Positions 38,247 through 47,476 of a stretch of DNA of 64,000 nt are shown piece after piece. A model generated the notes under the pieces. It made no database searches. It saw only the letters and a list, made by a program, of their open reading frames with translations, and was not told the DNA's origin. Each line of letters starts with the position of its first letter. Positions within the stretch are counted from its first letter, which is position 1. A program made the translations under genes and the position numbers. This DNA is from Methanolobus mangrovi (lineage in GTDB: Archaea > Halobacteriota > Methanosarcinia > Methanosarcinales > Methanosarcinaceae), in NCBI RefSeq assembly GCF_031312535.1, contig NZ_CP133594.1:1240001-1304000 (forward strand), read 5' to 3'.

Positions 38247-39248
38247 ATGAGAAAAAGTTGCATCAAGGTTTTGAAAAGAGAGGGCGAACCCATACGCAGA
38301 GCACTGCTGGAAATGGACCTGCTGGATAATTCCGCACGCATATGCTCCGAAGAAGATTACTTGTTCCTCCCGCTTACAGAAAAGCCACCGGAATCACAGT
38401 TAAAGGAACTGCCCGGAGAATTTGAACTTACTGAAAAGGAGTTTGAAGAACAGAAAGGACAATTAAAGCTTGAAGATCTACTGGACAACGCACCTCATTT
38501 TGAAATTGTTGGAGATATCGCACTTATAGAAGACGATGTGCCGGAACCTCAGAAGGTTGCTGATGCCATCATGAAGGTGAAGAAAAATGTAAAGACGGTT
38601 CTTGCTGCCATGAGTCCTGTGCAAGGAGAGTTTAGAACCCGCAGATTCAGAACTGTTGCGGGAGAGGACAGGACATCAACAATCCACAGAGAATATGGTT
38701 CACGCTTTTACATTGATCTTGAAAGAGCATACTTCACCCCCCGCCTTGCAACCGAACGCTCACGCATCCTTACACAGATAAAGGATGGACAGACTGTCGT
38801 AGACATGTTTGCAGGGGTTGGACCATACAGTATAATGATAGCCAGGAAAAGTCCCGACATCAAGGTTATCGCTATCGACAAGAACCCTGATGCTGTAGAG
38901 TTCTTACGCCACAACGTTGAACTCAATTCCACAAGCAATGTGGAGGCAATCGAAGGCGATGCCAACATTGAAGCTGAAAAGTTTGCAGGGGTAGCAGATC
39001 ATGTGATCATGAACCTGCCCCACAATGCAAACGAGTTCCTTGACGCTGCGGTTAAACTCTGCGCACCAGGGGCAATTATTCACTATTACGATATCACACA
39101 TGAAGACGATCTCTTTGACAGTTCCCTGAAACTGATTGAAGAAGCGGCAGAAAGAGCAGGCAGGACAATTGAAGTTGCTGAAAACAGAGTTGTGCGCTCA
39201 TACGCCCCTCACCAGTTCAATGTCTGCATTGAAGTGAGAGTATTATAA
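38247..39248 (+). CDS. trm5: tRNA (guanine37-N1)-methyltransferase Trm5
   Basis: Makes m1G37 in tRNA using S-adenosylmethionine. 333 residues: an N-terminal D1 domain (about 1-75), linker/D2 (about 80-160; AIMKVKKNVKTVL, GEFRTRRFRTVAG) and a class I Rossmann methyltransferase domain with VVDMFAGVGPYSI (about 185-197), AIDKNPDAVEF and NLPHNANEFLD. These match the archaeal Trm5b type. The ATG at 38247 directly follows the LysE stop; an earlier frame start at 38193 lies within that gene. Confidence 0.94.
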   Translation: MRKSCIKVLKREGEPIRRALLEMDLLDNSARICSEEDYLFLPLTEKPPESQLKELPGEFELTEKEFEEQKGQLKLEDLLDNAPHFEIVGDIALIEDDVPEPQKVADAIMKVKKNVKTVLAAMSPVQGEFRTRRFRTVAGEDRTSTIHREYGSRFYIDLERAYFTPRLATERSRILTQIKDGQTVVDMFAGVGPYSIMIARKSPDIKVIAIDKNPDAVEFLRHNVELNSTSNVEAIEGDANIEAEKFAGVADHVIMNLPHNANEFLDAAVKLCAPGAIIHYYDITHEDDLFDSSLKLIEEAAERAGRTIEVAENRVVRSYAPHQFNVCIEVRVL

Positions 39249-39311
39249 TTAAATATAATAACAAGCGAAATTATTAAATCAACATATAGAGTTATAGTGT
39301 CGTTCACAGTT

Positions 39312-39383
39312 GCCTCTGTGGCTTAGGGGTATAGCGGCTGATTCGTAATCAGCAGGTCGGGGGTTCAAATCCCCCCGGGGGCT
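39312..39383 (+). tRNA. tRNA-Thr (anticodon CGU)
   Basis: A 72-base cloverleaf. Acceptor GCCTCTG pairs with CGGGGGC including two G-U pairs; anticodon stem GCTGA/TCAGC encloses the loop TTCGTAA with anticodon CGT, reading ACG; T arm GGGGG-TTCAAAT-CCCCC. The discriminator base is T, as in euryarchaeal tRNA-Thr. No intron and no encoded CCA. A run of six T follows (39386-39391), a probable terminator. Confidence 0.93.
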
Positions 39384-39430
39384 CTTTTTTATAAATATTA
39401 AGCCGAAAAGTTTAACCTATAAACAAAAGC

Positions 39431-39871
39431 CTATAGAATAATAGCTTCCTCTTCGTTATCCTTTATGTTCTCCAGAATATCCCGTTCCATTTCTTCCAGA
39501 GTATTACCCGAATCCCACAGAAAATTCGGAACACCTAAGGACATTTGCTCTATATGCTGTTTTCTAAAATATTCACCACTTGCAGTAACAAAGCCTAACA
39601 ATATTCCGATTCCTGTGAAAACGTACAGAATAGTGAATATCTTTCCTGCATCAGTTACCGGGGCAAAATCTCCATAACCTATGGTTGTCAGGGTGATTAC
39701 TGAAAAATACAGGGAATCAAGCCATCTCCAACCTTCTACTGAATGATATACAATAGTTCCAAAAGTCAAGGTAATTATAACAAGCACAAAAAAACTTCTG
39801 AATTCAGGCTGCTTGAGCATTTTGTAGAGAGAACGCAGATATATGAAAAATGTCAGGAAAAACGGAATCAT
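39431..39871 (-). CDS. Two-helix potassium channel subunit
   Basis: 146 residues. Two membrane helices (about 26-43 and 78-98) flank a pore loop with the selectivity filter TTIGYGDF (about 62-69), the hallmark of K+ channels of the Ion_trans_2 class. The N-terminal end has a further hydrophobic stretch. The C-terminal tail (about 100-146) is charged and short, with no RCK/TrkA-N domain, so any regulation is intrinsic or by a separate protein. It stands alone. Confidence 0.9.
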   Translation of the reverse strand: MIPFFLTFFIYLRSLYKMLKQPEFRSFFVLVIITLTFGTIVYHSVEGWRWLDSLYFSVITLTTIGYGDFAPVTDAGKIFTILYVFTGIGILLGFVTASGEYFRKQHIEQMSLGVPNFLWDSGNTLEEMERDILENIKDNEEEAIIL

Positions 39872-39988
39872 AATTGTTCTATTACTAAATCTTTCTTTAT
39901 ATGCAAATACTATTCGCTATTCCTTTTTAAAGATGATATCTGAAGAATCACGTAAAGATTCCATCAGATTAAATCCTTATTCATCTTT

Positions 39989-42388
39989 TCAGGCACTTGT
40001 AGAAATTGGCCTCAGAACACAGGCAATCCAGTTCAAACCCGGATATTCCCGGTATCCCTTGGTTTTGCATGCACCATAGATATATTTTTGATCATTAAAT
40101 TCAAAAAGGCCGGAAATTTTCTCTCCTGAATGTAGAGCAGAGACTTCATCGGGAAGGGTAAGAATAGAACCAACGGAAAAATCCTCGTTGCCTGTTGTTT
40201 CAATCACTTCAAAATCATGGTTAACGTACACAGCAACACTGCCAGGGATAATCTCGCCTTTCCTGTCTTTAGGAAGACATGTTGACAATATCGTTTTCGC
40301 TTCAGTATCCCAATCGAACAGGACCCCAAGTACTCCTATAGATTTACCTTCCCGCTCGCCATTTTTGCGAACGCCGCCGGCATATATCAGAGACCGCTGC
40401 TTATCCTTTTCCAGAGAGGAATTCATGACGTCCTGAACAGCATATTGACTTGATCGTGAAGTACGGGCCCCTTCCTCAAACCAGATATGATCTGACACAT
40501 CAAGTTCACTAAGTTCACTCATTAACTCTGTATTTGAACAGGCCCTGATAACTCCATTCAAGTCCGCTAAAAACAGATTCCTATACATGGTATAACTGCC
40601 ATTGATAACTTTTAGCCGATCACTGGCTTTCATGAATTCCTCTTCAGATGGATTTAATAGCGCTTTCCAGAAATATTCATCAGTTGACCACCAGCGAATA
40701 TCAGCCGACCTTTCAAAGAGATTTCGATCAATTAGATCGATGGCCTGTTTAGCAAAGTTTTCCAGTGTCTTTAAATTCAACTGCAGTTCAACAGCTGCCA
40801 TCTCCTGCAGCAGCCCTTCCATTTTAGACGTAATGAAATTGCTGGATTGTGTGATCTGATTGAAAATTGGCCCCAACTGATCACCGCGTACTCCCATTTT
40901 TGAGCCGTATATGGTCCCGTTAATCGATATCAATAAAATTTCAGTTTTGTCATTTTGTATTTTTGCATAGGTCTGCTTATTGATATCCGGGTTGATATTG
41001 GAATTCATTAACTCTTTTGATTCAATATTATATCCACCATCTTCGATTGTGTCCACAAAAATATGTGATTTGGGAAGAATGATATGGGAACTCCAACCAA
41101 GCCCGCGATATTCCAGATAACCGTCTGTTCTGGAAGAAAATATGGCAGATTCGACCCCTTCAAAGGCCATATAGGCATTAGCCTGCCCTCCATCAACTAA
41201 GGCACGGTTATTTCGTGGAATATGCGCTTTTGTCCCAACCTCGAGTATATCTTCATCTGTGGAGGCAATAATTTTTCCATCACTACTGGTAAACATCGAA
41301 TAACAGCCATCCTGTATGATGCCTTCCTGAGTTAAAGGCATATATTCATCCAGGATGATTTTGGCCTCTCCCTGAAAATCAAAATAGATACCCATGGCCC
41401 CAAGCACGTTGCCATCCTCATTGCTATCTTCACGAACAGCAGTGGAATATACAAGAGAAAGCTGCTCCTCTACTTTAGATGGACAAATATCCTCAGCAAT
41501 ATATTCTGTTCCGTTTTTAGTTTTCAAAGCCCTAGTAAACCAATCTTCATCGTTTACCCTTATACCTAAAACGTCTGATCTTCTAAGGCTGTTTGAATTA
41601 GCGATGACATATCCTTCAGAATCGGCAATGACCAGATCCCTATAAAGTGTATAGGAGGTCTTGATATCTTCCAACCGATCGCAGGCAAAGGAGATCTTAG
41701 AATCCAGATCCACCATATTTTGCAAAAAACTTTCCAGAGCCTTTTGATTTTTGTCCCCAGCCTGAGACGCATGGCAAAAGTGCTTAAATCTTCCGATAAA
41801 GTCCTTTAATGCTCCATCTTTTAATAATTCGGGGAAATTTCTAAGTTCGTCGGCGATCTGAGAATTTATATTTAATTCTGCCGCTGAAAGAGAAGCATCT
41901 GTTCCTTCAGTAATTGCCGGCTCTTGGGGTTGAGACTGACTTTGGCCTTCCCCCATAATTTGCAAAATAGATACCGCGTTTTGTTTGGTTTTTTCGTAAA
42001 ATGCAATGCAATCGCTAAAAGCTGTTTCCAGTGCCCACCATCTTACATCGCAAGTCCGCTCAAGAAGATTCCTGTCCAGAGTGTTGATCTTATTATAAGC
42101 AGTAGTATGAAGAATTGATTCATGTTGTTCCTCTTTGGCGATATAATATTGATCAAATAATTTCTTTGTAATCTGTAATAACTGTCTAGAGAAACCTTCC
42201 ACATGTTTCATCAATTCGATGATTTGATCCCGTTCTACTGAATTTTCACTGATTGCAACAGCTATGGCTTCTCCATAAAAACATACCGGGATAATAACAT
42301 TCAGTTCATTGACAATTTCTTCATAGAACTCACGATGTTCAAAACGTATTGAAGGATCAAAAACACTGAAATTTTTTTCCACACTCAT
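39989..42388 (-). CDS. Soluble double-module Cache-like sensor protein
   Basis: 799 residues with no signal peptide, membrane helix or obvious output domain. It contains the same module twice: a helical entry motif NLLERTCDVRWW (about 106-117) and NLFERSADIRWW (about 565-576), then a Cache-like beta domain (about 240-440 and 600-795) with SYTLYRDLVIADSEGYVI and SYTMYRNLFLADLNGVI as counterparts. Cache domains normally sit outside the membrane, so a cytoplasmic pair is unusual. A stretch near 480-520 (EILLISINGTIYGSKM) may be CheW-like, but I am not sure. Similar bacterial proteins occur near chemotaxis genes. The ATG at 42388 follows GAGGAATTG, 1 base after the preceding stop. Confidence 0.78.
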   Translation of the reverse strand: MSVEKNFSVFDPSIRFEHREFYEEIVNELNVIIPVCFYGEAIAVAISENSVERDQIIELMKHVEGFSRQLLQITKKLFDQYYIAKEEQHESILHTTAYNKINTLDRNLLERTCDVRWWALETAFSDCIAFYEKTKQNAVSILQIMGEGQSQSQPQEPAITEGTDASLSAAELNINSQIADELRNFPELLKDGALKDFIGRFKHFCHASQAGDKNQKALESFLQNMVDLDSKISFACDRLEDIKTSYTLYRDLVIADSEGYVIANSNSLRRSDVLGIRVNDEDWFTRALKTKNGTEYIAEDICPSKVEEQLSLVYSTAVREDSNEDGNVLGAMGIYFDFQGEAKIILDEYMPLTQEGIIQDGCYSMFTSSDGKIIASTDEDILEVGTKAHIPRNNRALVDGGQANAYMAFEGVESAIFSSRTDGYLEYRGLGWSSHIILPKSHIFVDTIEDGGYNIESKELMNSNINPDINKQTYAKIQNDKTEILLISINGTIYGSKMGVRGDQLGPIFNQITQSSNFITSKMEGLLQEMAAVELQLNLKTLENFAKQAIDLIDRNLFERSADIRWWSTDEYFWKALLNPSEEEFMKASDRLKVINGSYTMYRNLFLADLNGVIRACSNTELMSELSELDVSDHIWFEEGARTSRSSQYAVQDVMNSSLEKDKQRSLIYAGGVRKNGEREGKSIGVLGVLFDWDTEAKTILSTCLPKDRKGEIIPGSVAVYVNHDFEVIETTGNEDFSVGSILTLPDEVSALHSGEKISGLFEFNDQKYIYGACKTKGYREYPGLNWIACVLRPISTSA

Positions 42389-42389
42389 C

Positions 42390-42623
42390 TCAATTCCTCT
42401 GGACATTTACCTTTTTTACTTTTTTGATTATCTTCAAAATAGTGCGAGCAATGTTAACTTCCCTGCTATTAAATTTGTTAAATATGCTTAATGTTGCTGC
42501 TCTTAAGAGAACCAAATTTCTCTCATAACCAATTCGAACTAAGCATGCTTTTTCCGTATTAATCTGGATTTTTTGACCGCCAGTATAAACAATAACGTCC
42601 CATAGACCATATTCTTCATTCAT
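42390..42623 (-). CDS. Small basic protein, operon partner of the Cache-like protein
   Basis: 77 residues, family not recognised. The N-terminal half is beta-like (LWDVIVYTGGQKIQINTEKA), the C-terminal half a basic helix (ARTILKIIKKVKKVN). AGAAGGT precedes the ATG. Its TGA lies 1 base before the ATG of the long Cache-like gene, so the two are translated together. It may be a small CheW-like or adaptor protein, but nothing in the sequence proves that. Confidence 0.65.
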   Translation of the reverse strand: MNEEYGLWDVIVYTGGQKIQINTEKACLVRIGYERNLVLLRAATLSIFNKFNSREVNIARTILKIIKKVKKVNVQRN

Positions 42624-43350
42624 TATACCTTCTAATCAAGTAGGTAATTATATTCCTTGTGAATATATATAAGATTAACTATAATATGAACTGTTACACT
42701 TATACAGTTAAATGCTTGTGCCAATTTTTGATTTTCAGGTTATTGATAAAAACGCAGCATGCACTCAAACTTATGTCCAGCATATAGCTCTACCAGTTCC
42801 ACAACCTAGCGTTTTCGTGTTTTTTAGATATAATTACGGAGACATTATGCATATAAGTGACAAGTACAAAACAAAAAGAACTTACCCCGCCTGAGTATTT
42901 TAACTGTGTAACATACGCTGATTTCAAAAGAGTTCAGTGAGTATACCAGATGATTTACGTCAAATAATTTTAAATCAGCCCATAGGTGTTCTGGACTACA
43001 AGATGGGGTGCCTCACGGATTTTCTATTTATCCTAATTTCCAAATGTGAAGAATTAATAATTCAATTTCCCGAAATTGCCTATTTTTTAGAAAGCAGGAG
43101 CTAGCCACAAGCTACATCATCACCCTGAACCGACACCCACTATCCCCGGTAAGCACCTTTTTTTCCATCAGAATATTCAGAGCCCTGACAAGAACGAGCC
43201 TGAATTTCTTTTTAATATTTCCCATTGTACAATAGCAAAGTGTCCTTGAAGCAACTTCAATATCACATTAACAAGAAGGAAAAATAGCTGAACTGGATAA
43301 GCAATATGAAGCACTTGTTACGGAATCGAGAAAACTGTAATGGCATATGG
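42624..43350. other. Long spacer with no convincing gene
   Basis: About 730 bases. One short minus-strand frame of 37 codons (43112-43225; starts MGNIKKKFRLVLVRALNIL) has a gene-like composition and could be a remnant or a tiny peptide, but it lacks a ribosome site. A 60-codon plus-strand frame at 42712 looks random. The remainder is AT-rich and probably holds the promoter of the 77-residue gene near 42650-42680. Confidence 0.5.
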
Positions 43351-43388
43351 TTTTAAAAAACATGAAGCCTGTGTTCTTTCAGGCTTCA
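43351..43388 (-). terminator. Terminator of the rubrerythrin gene
   Basis: On the minus strand, TGAAGCCTG and CAGGCTTCA (43363-43371 and 43380-43388) form a 9-bp stem, followed by a T-rich run (43351-43360). It begins 24 bases after the rubrerythrin stop codon. Confidence 0.75.
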
Positions 43389-43412
43389 CAGATAAGTTCA
43401 TGTTTTTAGAGA

Positions 43413-43904
43413 TTAATCGATCTTATCAAACTTAGAAGCAGGTGCTCCGCAGATAGGACACTTGTCTTCAGGCTTACCCTCGTGAGTATGGCCACAGACA
43501 CTGCATACGTAGTAATCGACCTCTTCATTGTTACCAATTTCAGCCAGTGCCTTTTCATAGAGGCTGGCGTGGATCTTTTCTACTTTATTTGCAACTTCAA
43601 AACTCCAGAGAGCCCTGTTGTCGCCTTCTGCCTTTGCCTCTTCGATAAATTTAGGATACATCTCCTCAAATTCATACGTTTCTCCGTGGATTGCTTCTTT
43701 CAGGTTATCCATTGTGGTCCCGATGCCGCCCATGCGCTGAAGATGATTTAGAGCATGAACTGTTTCAGCAGCAGCAGCAGCCCTGAAAAGTTTAGCTATC
43801 TGTGAGTAGCCTTCTTCATCTGCCTTCTTTGCAAATGCCAGGTATGTCCTGTTCGCCATTGATTCCCCAGTAAATGCTGCTTTAAGATTATCTTTAGAAC
43901 TCAT
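43413..43904 (-). CDS. rbr: Rubrerythrin
   Basis: NAD(P)H-linked peroxide reductase of anaerobes. 163 residues: an N-terminal four-helix di-iron domain (about 1-135) with E-x(n)-ExxH patterns (AAAAETVHALNHL; FEEMYPKFIEEA) and a C-terminal rubredoxin domain with CSVCGHTHEGKPEDKCPICGA (two CxxC iron ligands). The ATG at 43904 follows AAGGAGAT. It stands alone with its own terminator and a TATA-like GATATATG near 43950-43957. Confidence 0.95.
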   Translation of the reverse strand: MSSKDNLKAAFTGESMANRTYLAFAKKADEEGYSQIAKLFRAAAAAETVHALNHLQRMGGIGTTMDNLKEAIHGETYEFEEMYPKFIEEAKAEGDNRALWSFEVANKVEKIHASLYEKALAEIGNNEEVDYYVCSVCGHTHEGKPEDKCPICGAPASKFDKID

Positions 43905-44087
43905 ACATATCTCCTTTTGACTGTTTGTCATACATCATTAGGAACTTGTGCATATATCACACTAACGCCATGATGCCTGGAAATAGAATACACGTTAGCA
44001 GCAGTTGGATAGGATACTAAAAATCAATATTGGAAAAAGCGTTCTAAAATGGAAATACATATTGTAAAGAAAAAGGTGGGTTTTAGG

Positions 44088-45020
44088 TCACTCCACCAAT
44101 TCTTCATTCTCCTGTGCCCATGCCGGCTGATCTATTGCAAAGAATTCAAGATCAGTATTTCCTGTATTTTCAGTATGCTGCTTTGAGCTTGCAGGTATGA
44201 GAATGAGTTGTCCTTCACCCAGTTCAAATGGCACATCCTCTATGTAAAGTACGCCTTCGCCTGCAAGAACATAATGAACTTCAGGATTTTTCATCATGTG
44301 AGATTCAATGGAACCACCCGGTTTGATGATCACATGAGCAATGCTGTAATCTACACCCAGATCCCCGTCAACTATTCCCGGATGGAGAAGATTTCCAAGT
44401 GATACGGTTCCAAAGCGAGTGAAATATTCAATATCCTGAAGATTATTGGTGTACACGTAATCATCCACATAGAAACCGGAAGTCACAAGATATGTCTGAT
44501 CACCGATAGAAGCTCTTTTGACAAATGTGTATTTCAGGGTAGGAGAGGTCTCACCAGGTTTTGGCCATCGGTAATCGACCCATCCTTCGCCATCTTCACT
44601 CAGGGCAGTATCTATGAAAAGTTGACCAAGAGGATTACCGTTGTAGTCTTTAAGGTCGGATACATTTTCGCCCTCACTGCTTACATTCGGAGCGTAAGCC
44701 ACACGTATTCCTTCAGTTGTCCATATACTGAGATAGATATCATTATGGAACCACTTGCTGTCTTTTTCTCTGAATTCATCAAATGCAAGTTCTCCTTTTT
44801 CATTCATGAGTTCGACAGCTTCATTTACCAGGGACATTGTAGCCCCTTTCTGAAAAGCCAGTCCGACAGAACCTTCTTCTACTGTTTGAACTTCCTGTCC
44901 AACAGGGTTAGCAGCATGTTTCTCACCCACGGTTGTATCTTCGGACTGTACACAACCAGCAACTGCCAGCAACATAATTGTGACAAAAAGAACACATATT
45001 AGTTTCTTAAAACGATTCAT
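44088..45020 (-). CDS. Lipoprotein with Cache-like domain and C-terminal cupin
   Basis: 310 residues. Signal peptide and lipobox (LLAVAGC, about 17-23) predict a membrane-anchored exported protein. Residues about 60-195 look like a single Cache domain, with the usual ending GWVDYRWPKPGE...LKYTFVKRASIGDQTYLVTSGFYVDDY. Residues about 215-305 are a cupin (HVIIKPGGSIESHMMKNPEVHYVLAGEGVLYI, ILIPASSKQHTENTG), with several histidines that could bind a metal. This combination on the outside of the cell is uncommon. A ligand-sensing or scavenging role is inferred. AGGTGTTCTAAT precedes the ATG. Confidence 0.83.
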   Translation of the reverse strand: MNRFKKLICVLFVTIMLLAVAGCVQSEDTTVGEKHAANPVGQEVQTVEEGSVGLAFQKGATMSLVNEAVELMNEKGELAFDEFREKDSKWFHNDIYLSIWTTEGIRVAYAPNVSSEGENVSDLKDYNGNPLGQLFIDTALSEDGEGWVDYRWPKPGETSPTLKYTFVKRASIGDQTYLVTSGFYVDDYVYTNNLQDIEYFTRFGTVSLGNLLHPGIVDGDLGVDYSIAHVIIKPGGSIESHMMKNPEVHYVLAGEGVLYIEDVPFELGEGQLILIPASSKQHTENTGNTDLEFFAIDQPAWAQENEELVE

Positions 45021-45415
45021 ATTAGAACACCTGTAAAATTGAAATTAAAATTAAAACGCAAACCAAAAAGTTCTTTTTTTCTTTAGTGAGGTACTCCAGG
45101 AGATTCATTTTCCGGTGGTTATGTATATGTCCTGATCGGATCAGTTCATACCCCTGCTACTCAAATTGATTACATGTTACGATTGTGGTTATTAGCACAT
45201 ACATAAAAAAAAACTTATATTATAATTTGCAAACGATACTAATTGGTTAATACTATATTTAACTTACCAATATTATTGATATACACAATCATGTTCTCTC
45301 CTAAAAACTCGCCAATGCCCTGATTTTTAAGACTATGGATCATTTTGCAGATTACATAAATGAATTATACCAAAGAACCATTTGTTCATGTAGTTCAATA
45401 GAGGAAATGATCGAG
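45021..45415. other. Divergent promoter spacer between two lipoprotein genes
   Basis: No coding frame supported. AT-rich elements (TTATATTATAATTTG near 45215; ACTATATTTAAC near 45251) may be TATA boxes for one or both genes. An imperfect inverted repeat ATTGGTTAA / TTAACTTACCAAT surrounds 45241-45270. Confidence 0.45.
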
Positions 45416-45922
45416 ATGAATAGATATATTATATGTAGCCTGGCAATTTTGTTAATAATAGCTTCTGCGATCTCAATGGGATGCACTGGAACTTATGATG
45501 AAAACAATATAAACGAAACCGGCAGAGTAGATGATAGTGCAAATAACGACTCTGATGAAAATCAGGTTTCTGAAGAAAATACCATTCAGGGAATGATAAT
45601 CTTTGATGAACCTGTGGAATCGTTCTCCAATGCCACTGTATATCTGGAAGTAGATGATGTCAGTCTTCAGGATGTTGCATCCACTGTAATATCAGAAGAA
45701 TCCATTGTTGGAGTTTCCATGAATGCCAGTGACATTCAGCCAGTGACATACCTTATCCACTACCCTGAACTTGAAGAGAAAAGAACATATTCACTTTCAG
45801 TACATGTAGATGTAGACGGCGACGGTAGGCTTTCAAATGGAGATTATTATAGTACATGGCACAACCCGGTTCCCACCGAACCCGGCGTATATGAGCTTGA
45901 TGTTCATGTGGAAATGATCTGA
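45416..45922 (+). CDS. Putative lipoprotein, 168 residues
   Basis: Signal peptide and lipobox (IIASAISMGC at about 14-23) predict an exported lipoprotein. The next 35 residues are acidic and Asn-rich (a flexible linker), then a beta-rich domain about 60-168 with DVDGDGRLSNGDYYST (about 128-143), an EF-hand-like Ca-binding loop of the dockerin or lipoprotein type. The ATG at 45416 follows GAGGAAATG; an earlier frame start at 45335 would bury the signal peptide. The family is not recognised. Confidence 0.72.
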   Translation: MNRYIICSLAILLIIASAISMGCTGTYDENNINETGRVDDSANNDSDENQVSEENTIQGMIIFDEPVESFSNATVYLEVDDVSLQDVASTVISEESIVGVSMNASDIQPVTYLIHYPELEEKRTYSLSVHVDVDGDGRLSNGDYYSTWHNPVPTEPGVYELDVHVEMI

Positions 45923-46533
45923 TATCTGATTATACTAAGATCCCGGTGCACCTGATTTGTGGATTGATGAATTAAAAATTTCAAGACGGGACAATTCCAG
46001 ATCGGAAATAATATTCTGTTCTGGGATCCTATCCACCAACTTTTTAAGCGAACCATGAATTGATTCATACTATAGCCTGAAGTCATCTTTTAATGGCTTT
46101 TATGGCATCATAAGAAATGCAGCTAATGGTGAATAGAATTAGTCAATTAGAATAATATCATCAGTGATATTTACAACTCAATTATAGATTTATTAATATA
46201 TATCCCCCTTGTTTCGTGTGGAATGAAAAATCAAGTACCTTCGCCATATTCTCACCTTAGTGCTTGACTCTTTTAAATATATAACTATTTATTCAAATAA
46301 ATGTGTACTTTTTGTCGTCAATGAGCACCGTTCAAAAATAATAAAATGTAACCGACTTGTGAATAAATTTTAATTAAATACTGCTAAATTTAATAAGAGG
46401 CAGATTCCATTAGAGCATACATTTGACTATAGCACTTTACTTGCTTAGCAATTCTGTATTTGCCATCAGGGTGCTGAAAATTGCAAATAAACACAGGACA
46501 TAGATTGATAATCAAAAACAAGAGGAAACAAAG
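45923..46533. other. Long AT-rich spacer
   Basis: 611 bases with no supported gene, tRNA or clear hairpin. Promoter-like AT runs occur near 46265-46285 and 46370-46400. Short frames on both strands look random. Confidence 0.5.
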
Positions 46534-46851
46534 TTGAATGAAAAAGCATTAAAATGGATAATGGGTTGGATAACTTTGTGGATTATCATTTCAATAATAA
46601 TTCCCGTTGCATTTCACCTTTCTCTTGGATTTTTAGGAATCATGGCCCTTGCAATCATCTTCTGGTTATCTATGCTAATTGACTGTCTACAAAGAAGTGA
46701 AGATAATTTTCCCCTGCCTGGACAGTATGAGAAACTTATCTGGTCACTTATTTTGATATTCCTCAATGCCATAGGTGCAATTCTGTATTTTAGTCTGGTT
46801 CTGCTAAATACTAATGGAAAAAAAACAGAAACACCTGAAAAAATGGCCTGA
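46534..46851 (+). CDS. PLDc_N-like small membrane protein
   Basis: 105 residues with three hydrophobic helices (about 9-31, 35-50, 68-90). The C-terminal WSLILIFLNAIGAILYF resembles the PLD nuclease N-terminal (PLDc_N) domain, here without a nuclease. The start is TTG at 46534 with AGAGG eight bases upstream; the ATG that overlaps the next bases is out of frame. Function unknown. Confidence 0.7.
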   Translation: MNEKALKWIMGWITLWIIISIIIPVAFHLSLGFLGIMALAIIFWLSMLIDCLQRSEDNFPLPGQYEKLIWSLILIFLNAIGAILYFSLVLLNTNGKKTETPEKMA

Positions 46852-46873
46852 AACTCCAGGATATTCCTGAGTT

Positions 46874-47476
46874 TCACAGCACCTTCAGATATTCGACAAT
46901 ATCATCCAGATCCTCATCAGACATATGCCATCGGGGCATGGCAAGATCCAGCTCGTCTCCTGAAGGTTCAAGCCCATCTCTGATAGCAATCTTTATGGTT
47001 TCATCTGTATATGATTCGTGTTCCTCGCCCTCTTCCATTTCGTGTTCTTCGGAAGTCAGTGAATCATAGGTGATATCCGCAGGTATAGCATAAGCCATCA
47101 TGATAGGAACGCCGCCTTTTCCACTTACGCCGTGGCAATTAACACAACTTCCGCCGTGGACGTAAAGCCAGTTCGGACCATATGAAATGGGTATTTTCTG
47201 TCCGCTTTCATTGTATCCGGTATAATAGATAGTCTCGCCGTTGGAGTCGAACTCATTCTTAAAATCCTCTACACCATAAGGATAAACGTAACCTGAACCC
47301 ATCATTCCACCCTGGCTATAACCTGAACCCATCATACCGCCAGGCATATTGTAGTAGTCAGGACCATAGGTAGTATACCCTGATGTCGGATTATTCAACA
47401 TATTGAGAACAATCACCAGAAGGATAATTACAACCAATCCCAGAAACGCAAAGAAGTATCTTTCAAATTTATCCAT
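46874..47476 (-). CDS. Membrane-anchored mono-haem cytochrome c
   Basis: 200 residues. An N-terminal helix (about 6-27) acts as signal anchor. A Met/Gly/Tyr-rich segment (about 45-65) repeats GGMMGSGY twice and could bind copper or mark flexibility. The haem site is CVNCH (about 112-116), and MPRWHMSDEDLDDIVEYLKVL at the end is the usual class I cytochrome c tail with a Met axial ligand. It should face the outside and carry electrons. The ATG at 47476 follows GGGAGG; a TTG two codons upstream overlaps that site. Single-haem class I cytochromes are not common in methanogens. Confidence 0.85.
   Translation of the reverse strand: MDKFERYFFAFLGLVVIILLVIVLNMLNNPTSGYTTYGPDYYNMPGGMMGSGYSQGGMMGSGYVYPYGVEDFKNEFDSNGETIYYTGYNESGQKIPISYGPNWLYVHGGSCVNCHGVSGKGGVPIMMAYAIPADITYDSLTSEEHEMEEGEEHESYTDETIKIAIRDGLEPSGDELDLAMPRWHMSDEDLDDIVEYLKVL

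Noticed and set aside
42712-42894. A 60-codon plus-strand frame in the spacer after the Cache-like operon.
   Set aside because: No ribosome site, no recognisable motif and random-looking composition.
43905-44087. CTAACG and CGTTAG form a distant inverted repeat upstream of rubrerythrin.
   Set aside because: Only six bases per arm with about 27 bases between them; CGTTAGC occurs elsewhere in the window, so chance is likely.
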